Positions 10,639-19,137 of a DNA stretch of 25,058 nt are shown here, piece after piece. Both the position numbers and the translations under genes were made by a program. Location: the IMG/VR virus record IMGVR_UViG_3300013233_000315, positions 1 to 25,058 of that record. The stretch is one strand, 5' to 3'. Source of the stretch: a virus. Position 1 is the first letter of the stretch. Each line of letters opens with the position of its first letter. The notes below the pieces were generated by a model that worked only from the letters and a program-made list of their open reading frames with translations, was not told where the DNA came from and did no database searches.

Positions 10639-11999
10639 GCAGGGAGCTACGGATTGAATACGTGCCGCTGACGAAATTGCAGCGTTGGCCCAGGAATCCA
10701 AAAGAACATGATTTGGGCGCCATAAGCGAATCTGTAAAAAGATGGGGCTTCGTCAACCCCATCATCGTCAACGAAGCGACCGGCTACATCCTGGCCGGAC
10801 ATGGACGCCTTGACACATTGCAGCAACGCAAGGCAGCGGGCGAACCGGTGCCAGACGGCGTGAAACCGAACGGGCAAGATTGGCTTGTGCCGGTGGTACG
10901 CGGCGTGGAACTGCCCAGCGAAGAGGCGGAGGCCTATGGCGTGGCCGACAACAAGCTCGTTGAACTCGGCGGATGGGACGACCAGGCCCTGGCGGAGGTG
11001 CTGAGCGACTTGGCCGCGAACGATGCGCTGGAGGGCGTGGGCTTCGACGGCGACGACCTGGACGCGCTGCTGGCGGAGTTGGGGCAGGGCTTCGACGTGC
11101 CGGATGACCCAGGCGCGCAAGTGGACAAGGCGGCGGAATTGCGCGAGAAGTGGGGCACGGAGACGGGGCAGTTGTGGCGCATTCCGAGCAAGACGGCGGA
11201 CGGGGAGCACCGGATTGTCTGTGGCGATTGCACGGACGCGAAGGTGGTTGAACGGGTGATGGGGGGGGAGAAGGCAACACTTTGCGTAACAAGCCCCCCG
11301 TATGGCGTAGGGAAATCCTATGAGACCAAAGGAGTAGGCCCCTGGTTTGACATTGCGCGGCCTGCAATAGCCAATATGTGCCGGTTTTCCAATGTAGTCG
11401 TTTATAACATTGGAGACCTTTACTCAACGGGGGGCCAGTTCATAGAACCCACTTTTTCTTATAGCATTTCGATGTTTTCCGAGCACGGATACCGACCTAT
11501 TTGGATTAGAATATGGAAAAAACCGGGTAAAAACTTCGGCGTGGGACCTTATCATCTGGTGAGCAATAAACCTGTGCAAGAATATGAGTATCTTGCAGCG
11601 TTCGGGTCAGATGCGACTGGCGAAGTCTGTTTGGATGATTTTGAATGGATTATTGGATTTGCCAATTCCAGATTTAGATTTGTGCGCAGATTGAGTAAAG
11701 AGGAAAGAAAGAGATGGGGATACAGCGGTGTATGGGAAATGAACACTGTTCGGGTGAATGATAATCATCCGGCGATGTTCCCGCTGGAACTTCCAGAACG
11801 CGCTATCAAAATGCATTCTGGCAATGGCGATAGCGTACTCGATGTATTTCTCGGCTCTGGCACGATGCTGGTCGCCTGCGAGCGGCTAGGCCGCCTGGGG
11901 CGGGGAATTGAGATTTCGTCGGAGTACGTGGCGGTTGCGTTGGAGCGGCTGGCAGGCATGGGCCTGGAGCCGGCGTTGGTAGACGGATTAGACGGATAA
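10635..11999 (+). CDS. ParB-nuclease-domain / DNA methyltransferase fusion
   Basis: 454 residues from GTG 10635 (GTGA overlap with the previous stop). The N-terminal ParB/Srx-like domain (about 5-130) has LAGHGR as its nucleotide-binding-type motif and EEAEAYGVADNKLVELG. After a helical linker comes an amino-methyltransferase: catalytic motif IV TSPPYG at 219-224 and SAM-binding motif I FLGSG at 405-409, so motif order is that of the beta class (N4-cytosine or N6-adenine). No restriction enzyme is adjacent. In phages such fusions protect DNA from host restriction or mark it for packaging. GC drops to about 35-47% over 11401-11760 against 65-72% on both flanks, so the central target-recognition part looks exchanged. 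Confidence 0.88.
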   Translation: MSRELRIEYVPLTKLQRWPRNPKEHDLGAISESVKRWGFVNPIIVNEATGYILAGHGRLDTLQQRKAAGEPVPDGVKPNGQDWLVPVVRGVELPSEEAEAYGVADNKLVELGGWDDQALAEVLSDLAANDALEGVGFDGDDLDALLAELGQGFDVPDDPGAQVDKAAELREKWGTETGQLWRIPSKTADGEHRIVCGDCTDAKVVERVMGGEKATLCVTSPPYGVGKSYETKGVGPWFDIARPAIANMCRFSNVVVYNIGDLYSTGGQFIEPTFSYSISMFSEHGYRPIWIRIWKKPGKNFGVGPYHLVSNKPVQEYEYLAAFGSDATGEVCLDDFEWIIGFANSRFRFVRRLSKEERKRWGYSGVWEMNTVRVNDNHPAMFPLELPERAIKMHSGNGDSVLDVFLGSGTMLVACERLGRLGRGIEISSEYVAVALERLAGMGLEPALVDGLDG

Positions 12000-12006
12000 A
12001 AAAGCA

Positions 12007-12396
12007 ATGGCAGAGGAAAGCGGCAGCAAGAACGACAAACGCAAACACCGGCGCTTCACAGCGGAACAGGTGATCAAGGCCCTGCGCAAAAAGCGCGGGT
12101 TCCTGGCGGCGGTTGCCAAAGAGCTTGGCTGCACGCGGCAGACCGTCTACAACTACGTCAATCGCTATCCGACTATTGCCCAGGCCCTGGAAGAAATCCG
12201 CGAGGAACGACACGACTGGGTAGAAGGGAAGCTGCTCAAACAGATTGAGAACGACAACATGACCGCAATCATCTTCTACCTGAAGACGCAGGCCAAACAT
12301 CGCGGATACGTGGAACGCCAGGAGGTAACCGGCGCGGACGGCGACGCCGTGGTCGTGCGTGTGATTGGCGGCGTAAACCTGGATGAGGACGTTTGA
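12007..12396 (+). CDS. terS: Terminase small subunit-like protein
   Basis: 129 residues. The N-terminal half is a helix-turn-helix: FTAEQVIKALRKKRGFLAAVAKELGCTRQTVYNYVNR (in two pieces, about residues 20-58). A helical region (ALEEIREERHDWVEGKLLKQIEND, in two pieces) and NMTAIIFYLKTQAKHRGYVER follow. This last motif is typical of small terminase or terminase-associated HTH proteins just upstream of terL. It overlaps the large terminase gene by 14 bases. The ribosome binding site is weak. Expected role: recognition of the packaging site on concatemeric DNA. Confidence 0.75.
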   Translation: MAEESGSKNDKRKHRRFTAEQVIKALRKKRGFLAAVAKELGCTRQTVYNYVNRYPTIAQALEEIREERHDWVEGKLLKQIENDNMTAIIFYLKTQAKHRGYVERQEVTGADGDAVVVRVIGGVNLDEDV

Positions 12397-13657
12397 GCTG
12401 CGGAATGGCCCGCCGTCGAAGGCGGACTACACGCCCTACGGCGCGGCGCGGGAGTTCATACGGAGTAGAGCACGGGAAGTAATTATCAGCGGGCCGGCAG
12501 AGACGGGCAAGACGCTGGCCGCACTTTACAAATTGCACATTTGCGCTTGCAAATACCCGGCCGCGTCCATCGTCGTCGTGCGCAAGACGCTGGCCAGCAC
12601 GCACAGCACGGTGCTGGTGACGTTCCGCAAGAAGGTGCTGGGCGACGACTCGCCGGCGACGCCGTATGGGGGTGAGAAGCCGGAGTGGTACGACTACCCG
12701 AACGGGGCGCGTATCTGGTTGACCGGCATGGACAAGAGCAGCAAGGTCTTGTCCAGCGAGCACGACATCATTTACGTCAACCAGGCGGAAGAGTTGTCGT
12801 TGTCGGACTGGGAGACGCTGACCACGCGGGCCACGGGACGCGCGGGGAATATGCCTTATGCGCAGACCATCGGCGATTGCAACCCTGCGGGCAGCGGACA
12901 TTGGATTGTCAGGCGGGCGAACAGCGGGGCACTGCAACTGCTCAAATCGTACCACAAGGAAAATCCGGCGCTATTCGACCAGCGCACCGGCAAGATCACC
13001 GAGCAGGGCAAGCGCACTATGGCTACCCTGGACGCCCTGACCGGCCATCGGCGCAAGCGGTTACGGGACGGCGAGTGGGCCTCACCGGAGGGGCTGGTCT
13101 ACGAGCAATTCGACGAGGACAACGTATCCGTTTCGGCGGAGTACGACAGGGAGCGAGGGCCGGTCGAACTGGCGGTGGATGATGGCTTTGCAGCGTCGCC
13201 ACGGGCAATCCTGTTCGTCCAGACGGACGACGACGGCACAATCAACGTGTTCGACGAAATCTACCACTTACGGCATCTGGCGGAGGTGTGTATCGGAGAG
13301 GCGAAGAGCAGGCTGAAAGAGGCGGCAGGTGATAAGGCGAGATTTGAGGTTGCGATTTGTGATCCATCAGCCGTGCAACTGATAGCCGCATTGCGGAAAG
13401 CCGACATACCGGCACGTGGCGCAAAGTGTGGCATCGTGGAGGGTATCAAGAACTTGGAGCGGTTCGTTCGTGATGCAGATGGCAGGGTAAAATTGTGCAT
13501 ACACCCTCGTTGCACAAATCTGATTAGCGAGATAAGTGAGGGGTATTGCTGGCCGGAAGGGAAGAGCGGGAGCGGAGATGTGAAACCTGTGAAGCAGAAT
13601 GACCACGGCCTGGACGCATTGAGATACTGGGTGTGGATGCGAGCAAGGAAACGATGA
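12383..13657 (+). CDS. terL: Terminase large subunit
   Basis: 424 residues. Walker A is GPAETGKT (37-44), and a Walker B-like strand with catalytic acid is HDIIYVNQAEE (127-137). The coupling segment TIGDCNPAG (162-170) is typical of terminases. The C-terminal RNase H-like nuclease has Asp266/Asp267 (AVDDG), Asp327 (AICDPSA) and DHGLDALRY (407-415). It pumps DNA into the prohead and cuts it. Length and motif order fit a complete protein. It overlaps terS upstream and a small membrane gene downstream (ATGA). Confidence 0.93.
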   Translation: MRTFELRNGPPSKADYTPYGAAREFIRSRAREVIISGPAETGKTLAALYKLHICACKYPAASIVVVRKTLASTHSTVLVTFRKKVLGDDSPATPYGGEKPEWYDYPNGARIWLTGMDKSSKVLSSEHDIIYVNQAEELSLSDWETLTTRATGRAGNMPYAQTIGDCNPAGSGHWIVRRANSGALQLLKSYHKENPALFDQRTGKITEQGKRTMATLDALTGHRRKRLRDGEWASPEGLVYEQFDEDNVSVSAEYDRERGPVELAVDDGFAASPRAILFVQTDDDGTINVFDEIYHLRHLAEVCIGEAKSRLKEAAGDKARFEVAICDPSAVQLIAALRKADIPARGAKCGIVEGIKNLERFVRDADGRVKLCIHPRCTNLISEISEGYCWPEGKSGSGDVKPVKQNDHGLDALRYWVWMRARKR

Positions 13658-13803
13658 CAATCATCAAAACAGCAATCTTGACGGCCGTCTCATTGCCCCC
13701 GTTTCTTGCCGGCTATCTGGTCGGCTTCGTGATGCGAAGCGCGCTTTGGTTGATTGCCGCGATTGTCGCAGGATACGAAACGGGCAGGGGTAACGCAACA
13801 TGA
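13654..13803 (+). CDS. 49-residue membrane protein between terL and portal
   Basis: ATG 13654 overlaps the terL stop, and the TGA at 13801-13803 overlaps the portal start, so both junctions are ATGA. The peptide is hydrophobic with two possible membrane helices (ILTAVSLPPFLAGYLVGFVM and ALWLIAAIVAGY) and a short polar end (ETGRGNAT). The two exact overlaps argue that it is translated. Function unknown. Confidence 0.6.
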   Translation: MTIIKTAILTAVSLPPFLAGYLVGFVMRSALWLIAAIVAGYETGRGNAT

Positions 13804-15887
13804 TCAATCTACTGTCACGCGTGCAGTCGCGGTACAGGCAGTTGGTGCAGCAGGATGCGAAGGCGATTTCGCACCACCCTGAGTTGAGGCACAGGGTACA
13901 TATTTTGCAACAGTATGACAGCGCGGTGAGCACAGAGATAGACGCATTCGCGGATTACGCGAGCGTCTACAAGTCTCACGTCTGGGTGCGCAAGGCGGTT
14001 GGTAAAATCACCGACTCTATTGCCTACCTCCCTGTCGCTGTGGTAGACAAAAACGGTGAAGTTATTCCTTCCCATCCCGTTTCTGAATTGCTGCGAACGG
14101 CAAATGACACACTTTCGCCCCACGACCTGTGGCAACGATGGGCGGTGCACCACATGCTGGGGGGTGAGTCATTCTTTGAGGTTGTGCTGGATGGACGCGG
14201 AAGGCCGGCGGAGTTCTGGCCGCGCGTACCCGACCAGGTTGCCGTGTTGCCGGATGTGAGCAGCGAGCGCGCGTTATTTCCCCGCGTGGCGGGGTACACC
14301 TTTGGCGACGACGACCACCTTGTCTCGCCGGAATTGATGTGGCATAGCAAATTCTACAACCCGACCAACCCGTGGCGGGGTCTGGCACCCATCGCGGCTG
14401 TGCGACAGGGGATTGTGATTGACCTCTTCGCACAGGCATGGAGCAAGGCGTTTCTGAAGCGTGGAGCACGCCCTGATTATGCGGTTATCGCGCCGCAGGG
14501 CTTGACGCGGACGGAAAAAGACGACCTGGAGTCGCAATTGATGGAGAAATTTAGCGGACAGGACAACTGGCATAGGCCAATTGTTCTCGAGGAGGGGATT
14601 ACAAAGATCGAGACCTTCTCATTTGCGCCGAAGGACATTGAGTGGTTGGAGCAAAGAAAACTGGCGCGAGATGAGATCGGGGGTATCTTCGGTGTGCCGG
14701 ATGAGGTTATGGGATATGGACGCGACACCTACGAGAACATGGACGCAGCCCATCGCTGGTTCTGGCTACTGACACTGCTCCCCCTAGTCACGCACAGGGA
14801 CGTATCGCTGACGCACTTCTTCACCAAAGTCAACCCGCAACTGCGCCCAGGAGAGCGCATTTCAACGGACCTGTCCGGTGTCGGCGCGCTGAGCGAGGAC
14901 ATCGCGCCGAAACTGGAACAGGCTAAATCCTTGTGGGGCATGGGTGTACCGTTGGATGTGATTGACGAGCGACTTAGCCTGGGGCTGGGCCCCGTACCCG
15001 GTGGCAACGTGGGATATTTGCCGGTCAATCTATTGCCAGTGGGCAGCGACACATTGCCCGCGCAACAGTTGTCCATTCGCAATCGCAGGGCGGCGGTCAA
15101 GCGAACGGCTGTGCCGACGTATGGTTCCCCGGCGCACAAGGCATTGTGGAACAGTCATCTTGCCAGGATTACGCCGCATGAACGTGCCATGCAGCGACAA
15201 CTGAAGCGCACGTTTCAGAGACAGCAAAACGAAGTCTTGCGGGTTTTCCGGAACCGCGCGGCCGGCAAGACAGTGAGTGACATTCCCTCCGTTGATGAAC
15301 TGTTCAACGTGACTGTGGAAGATGGCGTGGTAGCAGATGAGGTACAGACATTTCTTGTCGCTGCATTCTCGGAATTTGCCACAGAGCAATTGAACGACCT
15401 GGCAAGCGGGGTTGCATTCGACCAAAACCAGGCGGTCACGGATTATATCAAGCGCCATGCGGCGGAGCTTGCACAGAATATCGACGAGACCACGATGGAC
15501 AGGCTTCGGGATATACTGGTTGAAGGGCAAAACGAAGGGTTGAGCATGGCAGAGATACAGGACAAGATCAGCGAGATGTTCAACGGCCGCAAGAGCGCAG
15601 CGGAAACAGAGCGTATCGCACGGACAGAGATGAACCGCGCCAGCAACCAGGGGATTATCGAAGGAATGCGGCAGAGCGGCGTGGTGCAACGCAAGGCGTG
15701 GCTGGCCGCGTTGGACATCCGAACACGAGACACGCATGTTGCGGCGCACCTACAATACCAAGAGTCGCCTATCCCCCTCGAGGCTATGTTCGAGGTGGGG
15801 GGTGGGTCTGGACCGGCGCCAGGGCAAATCGGGATTGCCGCCGAGGACATCAATTGTCGTTGTGTCGCGATGGCGGTCGTAGATTGA
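13800..15887 (+). CDS. Portal protein fused to Mu F-like minor head domain
   Basis: 695 residues. Residues about 40-400 form an HK97-type portal: VWVRKAVGKITDSIAYLPV, the DDHLVSPELMWHSKF region, and EIGGIFGVPDEVMGYGRDTYENM (in two pieces near 292-315). After a linker comes a C-terminal phage Mu F-like domain (about 590-695): ERIARTEMNRASNQGIIEG, then WLAALDIRTRDTH and the closing cysteine pair NCRCVAM. Portal and Mu F proteins are normally separate neighbouring genes. Here one frame covers both with no internal stop, so the dodecameric portal would carry its head-morphogenesis partner covalently. Confidence 0.9.
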   Translation: MINLLSRVQSRYRQLVQQDAKAISHHPELRHRVHILQQYDSAVSTEIDAFADYASVYKSHVWVRKAVGKITDSIAYLPVAVVDKNGEVIPSHPVSELLRTANDTLSPHDLWQRWAVHHMLGGESFFEVVLDGRGRPAEFWPRVPDQVAVLPDVSSERALFPRVAGYTFGDDDHLVSPELMWHSKFYNPTNPWRGLAPIAAVRQGIVIDLFAQAWSKAFLKRGARPDYAVIAPQGLTRTEKDDLESQLMEKFSGQDNWHRPIVLEEGITKIETFSFAPKDIEWLEQRKLARDEIGGIFGVPDEVMGYGRDTYENMDAAHRWFWLLTLLPLVTHRDVSLTHFFTKVNPQLRPGERISTDLSGVGALSEDIAPKLEQAKSLWGMGVPLDVIDERLSLGLGPVPGGNVGYLPVNLLPVGSDTLPAQQLSIRNRRAAVKRTAVPTYGSPAHKALWNSHLARITPHERAMQRQLKRTFQRQQNEVLRVFRNRAAGKTVSDIPSVDELFNVTVEDGVVADEVQTFLVAAFSEFATEQLNDLASGVAFDQNQAVTDYIKRHAAELAQNIDETTMDRLRDILVEGQNEGLSMAEIQDKISEMFNGRKSAAETERIARTEMNRASNQGIIEGMRQSGVVQRKAWLAALDIRTRDTHVAAHLQYQESPIPLEAMFEVGGGSGPAPGQIGIAAEDINCRCVAMAVVD

Positions 15888-15912
15888 CAAAGCGCACAGA
15901 GGAGGCTTGAGC

Positions 15913-16986
15913 ATGATGCGAAAGAATGTACAAATCGAAGTACAGGAAAAGCGCAAAGACGGTGGGCGTATTTTGATCAGCACCAGCGTAATTGACCGCG
16001 ATCACGACCGCGTGATGCCGCTTGGTGCGGACATCACGAATTACATGAAAAATCCAATCGTACAATGGGGGCATAACTATCGCGACCCATGGGCCACGAT
16101 AGGAAAGACAACCTCCCTGGAGCTGACGCCGGAGGCCATCGTAGCAGAGTTTGAATTGCGCCCACCGGCAAACGACAGCGACCCGCAAAACATTATCGCG
16201 CTCTTGTGGGATGGCGGCTGGATACAAACTGCGAGTATCGGTTTTGCCCCACAAACGAGCGAGGATAATGATGTGGGCGGCAAGGACTTCACGCAATGGG
16301 AGCTTCTGGAATGGAGCCTTGTTCCCATTCCGGCGAACCAGAGCGCGCTGCGGCTGGCGGTGAAGTGTCTGGAATGTGAAGACGCGGGCAAGGCCGCCGT
16401 GCCGTACAAGAACACCCCTCTCGCGCCAGAGAATATGCCGTGGGATGCCGCAGCGGCTCGCAAGCGAGTGCGTGACTGGGCGGATGGGGACATTGCCAAA
16501 TACAAACAAGCCTTCGCCTGGCAGCGGCTGGGCGAGGATGCGAACAACCTGCGCACCTATGTTGGCCCTCACCATGACATCGTGGACGGGCAATTGCGCA
16601 CGGTATGGAGAGGCGTAATGGCCGCGATGGGCGCGCTGGTCTTTGGCGCACGTGGCGGGCGAATTGCAGACGAGAACGAGAGACGCGCAGTATACGGACA
16701 CCTACGTCGGCATTATGCCGACTTCGGGAAGGACGCGCCGGAATTCCGCAACCCTAGCGAGGCGGAAATCAAGGCAGCGTTTGGGGTGTATGCCACTGAC
16801 GGGATCGATGAAGCAGACGACACTGACAGCACAGAACACAACATGGATGCAGCTATGCAAGACAGTCCGGACAATGACAATGATGAAACATCGGGCAGCG
16901 TGGCAATTCTAGCAGAGGCGTTGGAGAAATGGCTTACAGTAATTGAACAAAGTATGAAAGCAGAGGTGAACGATGGAACATCTTGA
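15913..16986 (+). CDS. HK97-family prohead protease (S78) with scaffold-like C-terminus
   Basis: 357 residues from ATG 15913, preceded by AGGAGG; TTG 15907 is possible but too close to it. The protease domain covers about 8-155: STSVIDRDHDRVMPLGAD, IVQWGH with His54, TASIGFAP with Ser108, and EWSLVPIPANQSAL. A second conserved domain follows (about 165-285; VPYKNTPLAPENMPWDAAAARKRV, AYKQ-type helix, VGPHHDIVDGQLRTVWRGVMAAM, each in pieces). The last 70 residues are acidic and helical, like a scaffolding segment. It matures the capsid and probably helps assemble it. It overlaps the capsid gene by 14 bases. Confidence 0.88.
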   Translation: MMRKNVQIEVQEKRKDGGRILISTSVIDRDHDRVMPLGADITNYMKNPIVQWGHNYRDPWATIGKTTSLELTPEAIVAEFELRPPANDSDPQNIIALLWDGGWIQTASIGFAPQTSEDNDVGGKDFTQWELLEWSLVPIPANQSALRLAVKCLECEDAGKAAVPYKNTPLAPENMPWDAAAARKRVRDWADGDIAKYKQAFAWQRLGEDANNLRTYVGPHHDIVDGQLRTVWRGVMAAMGALVFGARGGRIADENERRAVYGHLRRHYADFGKDAPEFRNPSEAEIKAAFGVYATDGIDEADDTDSTEHNMDAAMQDSPDNDNDETSGSVAILAEALEKWLTVIEQSMKAEVNDGTS

Positions 16987-18376
16987 CGAAATTTTGCAGC
17001 AAATGGCAGAGTTGACCGCTGTCGTGAAAGAGCACAAAAGCGATAGCGCGACGCTGGACTGGGATCGGGTCAAAGACACGTTCCAGGAACAAATCAAGGA
17101 CATGGTAGAGCAGCAAGTTGAAGCTCGCATTGCGCGACAGCCCGATCGTCGTGTGGCGGGGTGGGGTATTCAGGCAGAAGGCGAAACAATCGAGCTGTCT
17201 GGCAACCGGTACGCGCGCATGGTGAAGAATATGCACCGTGATGGGTATCATCGCGCCGGCAGCGACAGGATGAAGCCATTCGACTTGTGGCTTGCGCACC
17301 GCATCTTGGAGGCACAGGTGCAACTGAAGCACGCATCTATCGGCGGCCAGGCGATTCCGCCGTCAGATGACCTGAAAAAGGCACTGAAGGCGTTGGACTC
17401 AACGACTGCCGGCTCCGGTGACGAACTTGTGCCGACGGCGATGGCTGCCGACTTGTGGGACGACTTCTTCCTACGGTCGCGGGTGGTTGCGGCAATGGAC
17501 AGTATCCCAATGCCCACCAACCCGTTCGACGCATCTTTGGGTCTGGGCGATGTAACATGGCGCAAGGGCACGGAAAGCGCAACAACGACAGCAAGCGACC
17601 CGTCAACCGCAAAGAGTACGCTGACAGCGACCGAACTGGTCACAGAGCAGAATTGGTCGTACACGCTGAACGAGGACTCGGTGGTTGCAATGGCGCCGGC
17701 TATCCGGAAACGGTTGGCTATCAGCGGTGCGGAGATCATCGACGACTTTGCGTTGAACGCCGATAGCACAAGTGCCGCAACCGGCAATATCAATCTCGAC
17801 GACGCCACACCCGACGCGGACAAGTACTATCTGTCCGATGGCCAGGATGGTATCCGGCATCTTTGGTTGGTCGACAACACCAGCCAGACCTACAACGCCG
17901 GTGGTGACGCCTTGATTGACGGAGACATCACGAGCATGTTGGTGCTGATGGGGAAGTATGCAGTCAATCCGGAGCAGACCGTGATGGTGGTGGACGCAAG
18001 CACGTACCTGAAGGGCCTCTTGGGTATTACCAATGTCACTACCGTGGACAAGTTTGGGCCAGAGGCCGTATTACGCACAGGCCAACTGGCAGCGTACCGG
18101 GGTATTCCCATCATCGTGAGCGCCAGTCATCCACTTGGCGAAGCGGATGGGAAGGTCAGTACTACGTCCGGCAACAACACGCTGGGCAGTATTTCGTGTT
18201 TCAACACGCTGATGTGGGTGGCCGGGTTCCGGCGTGACCTGCTGATCGAGGTAGATAAGGATATTCAGAAGCGGCAGTACATCATGGTCACGAGCTTGCG
18301 GGAAGCGGTCGCGGCCTGGGGCACACGCTCCAGCGCCACGTATACGGCCGGCATCCGCAACATCCTGGTGACTTAA
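16973..18376 (+). CDS. Major capsid protein, HK97 fold
   Basis: 467 residues. The N-terminal 110 or so residues are helical and charged, as in a delta/scaffold domain removed by the prohead protease. The HK97-fold core then follows: GSGDELVPTAMAADLWDDF, the E-loop-like acidic and Ser/Thr stretch (WRKGTESATTTASDPSTAKS), LVTEQNWSYTLNEDSV, and the P- and A-domain strands up to VTSLREAVAAWGTRSSATYTAGIRNI in pieces. Position directly after the S78 protease supports the call. The protein forms the icosahedral shell. Confidence 0.88.
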   Translation: MEHLDEILQQMAELTAVVKEHKSDSATLDWDRVKDTFQEQIKDMVEQQVEARIARQPDRRVAGWGIQAEGETIELSGNRYARMVKNMHRDGYHRAGSDRMKPFDLWLAHRILEAQVQLKHASIGGQAIPPSDDLKKALKALDSTTAGSGDELVPTAMAADLWDDFFLRSRVVAAMDSIPMPTNPFDASLGLGDVTWRKGTESATTTASDPSTAKSTLTATELVTEQNWSYTLNEDSVVAMAPAIRKRLAISGAEIIDDFALNADSTSAATGNINLDDATPDADKYYLSDGQDGIRHLWLVDNTSQTYNAGGDALIDGDITSMLVLMGKYAVNPEQTVMVVDASTYLKGLLGITNVTTVDKFGPEAVLRTGQLAAYRGIPIIVSASHPLGEADGKVSTTSGNNTLGSISCFNTLMWVAGFRRDLLIEVDKDIQKRQYIMVTSLREAVAAWGTRSSATYTAGIRNILVT

Positions 18377-18408
18377 GATGTACTGGACTATTATGAGGAG
18401 GTAATAGC

Positions 18409-18831
18409 ATGGCAGAGATGGAACCAAAAAAGAGTAACATCGTTCCGTTCGCGTTCTACGTGGCCGACGCCAGTGCGACGAGCCAGGCGGCGACCGCGAT
18501 GAGCGCGACGGGTGAAGCGACGGCGACGGACGTGCCGCAGCAACCATGTCCGTGGGCGGGTAGTATCGTGGGGTTGAGTATTCAAACCGAGGCGGCGCGG
18601 ACGGCAGGGACGCTGACGATCCAGCCGGCCATTAACGGCACGGCCGCGGCGGCCTCAGACACGATCAATGCTACGGATACGCAATACGCAACGACCGCCT
18701 GGAACCGTGGACAGTATACGGTGACGGCGGGGCAGCGTATTGGGTGCCTTTGGTCATCCAGCGCGGCTTGGGCAGCGGGCACTACGCCTTCTGTTCGCGC
18801 GGTCGTGTATGTGCACGTCGAGAGCAATTAG
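18409..18831 (+). CDS. Decoration-like head protein
   Basis: 140 residues, rich in Ala/Thr/Ser and predicted beta structure, with short strands (VGLSIQTEAARTAGTLTIQPAINGT in pieces; GQYTVTAGQRIGCLW; RAVVYVHVE). There is a very strong AGGAGGTAATAGC ribosome binding site, suggesting high expression. Position directly after the major capsid protein and the compact beta-rich make-up fit a capsid decoration or head-fibre protein. No family is recognised with certainty. Confidence 0.55.
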   Translation: MAEMEPKKSNIVPFAFYVADASATSQAATAMSATGEATATDVPQQPCPWAGSIVGLSIQTEAARTAGTLTIQPAINGTAAAASDTINATDTQYATTAWNRGQYTVTAGQRIGCLWSSSAAWAAGTTPSVRAVVYVHVESN

Positions 18832-18848
18832 CGGTTGAGTTTCCATAT

Positions 18849-18876
18849 TGCCCGGGGGTGGTGACGCCCCCGGGCA
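18849..18876 (+). other. Strong GC-rich hairpin between decoration gene and downstream genes
   Basis: TGCCCGGGGG (18849-18858) pairs perfectly with CCCCCGGGCA (18867-18876) around an 8-base loop. No T run follows, so it is not a classic terminator. It lies 18 bases after the stop codon and just before the ribosome binding site of the next gene. It could stabilise the capsid-gene 3' end or lower downstream expression. Confidence 0.65.
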
Positions 18877-18888
18877 GGGAGGCGGAGC

Positions 18889-19134
18889 ATGAAGCTATGG
18901 TGTAAGGGATTGTACAAAAATGGCGCGTTGGGCCTGTATTTGCAGGAGGGCGAAATCGAGGTAACCGACATTATTGGAGCGTTCCTGTTACGAGATGCGC
19001 CGGAAAACTTCGGGCAGTGGCGACCAGGACTTGCAGAGAAGGCCCTCGATGAACCGCCGATGAACAAGGCAATACAGGCAGCGCCACGGAAGAAGCGGAT
19101 GGCCAGCAAAAAGCGTGGTGCACGAAAAGGGTAA
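18889..19134 (+). CDS. Small protein with Lys/Arg-rich tail
   Basis: 81 residues. The N-terminal 45 look like a small beta domain (LWCKGLYKNGALGLYLQEGEIEV in pieces, then FLLRDAPENFGQW). The last 20 residues are strongly basic (RKKRMASKKRGARKG). GGCGGAGC precedes the ATG. A second protein of similar plan, small beta part plus basic tail, occurs at 21653-21847. A role in the head-tail junction or in contact with packaged DNA is possible. Confidence 0.55.
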   Translation: MKLWCKGLYKNGALGLYLQEGEIEVTDIIGAFLLRDAPENFGQWRPGLAEKALDEPPMNKAIQAAPRKKRMASKKRGARKG

Positions 19135-19137
19135 CGC

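Noticed and set aside
18849-18876. Intrinsic terminator after the decoration gene
   Set aside because: The stem is strong but no T run follows, and essential neck and tail genes lie downstream without another visible promoter.
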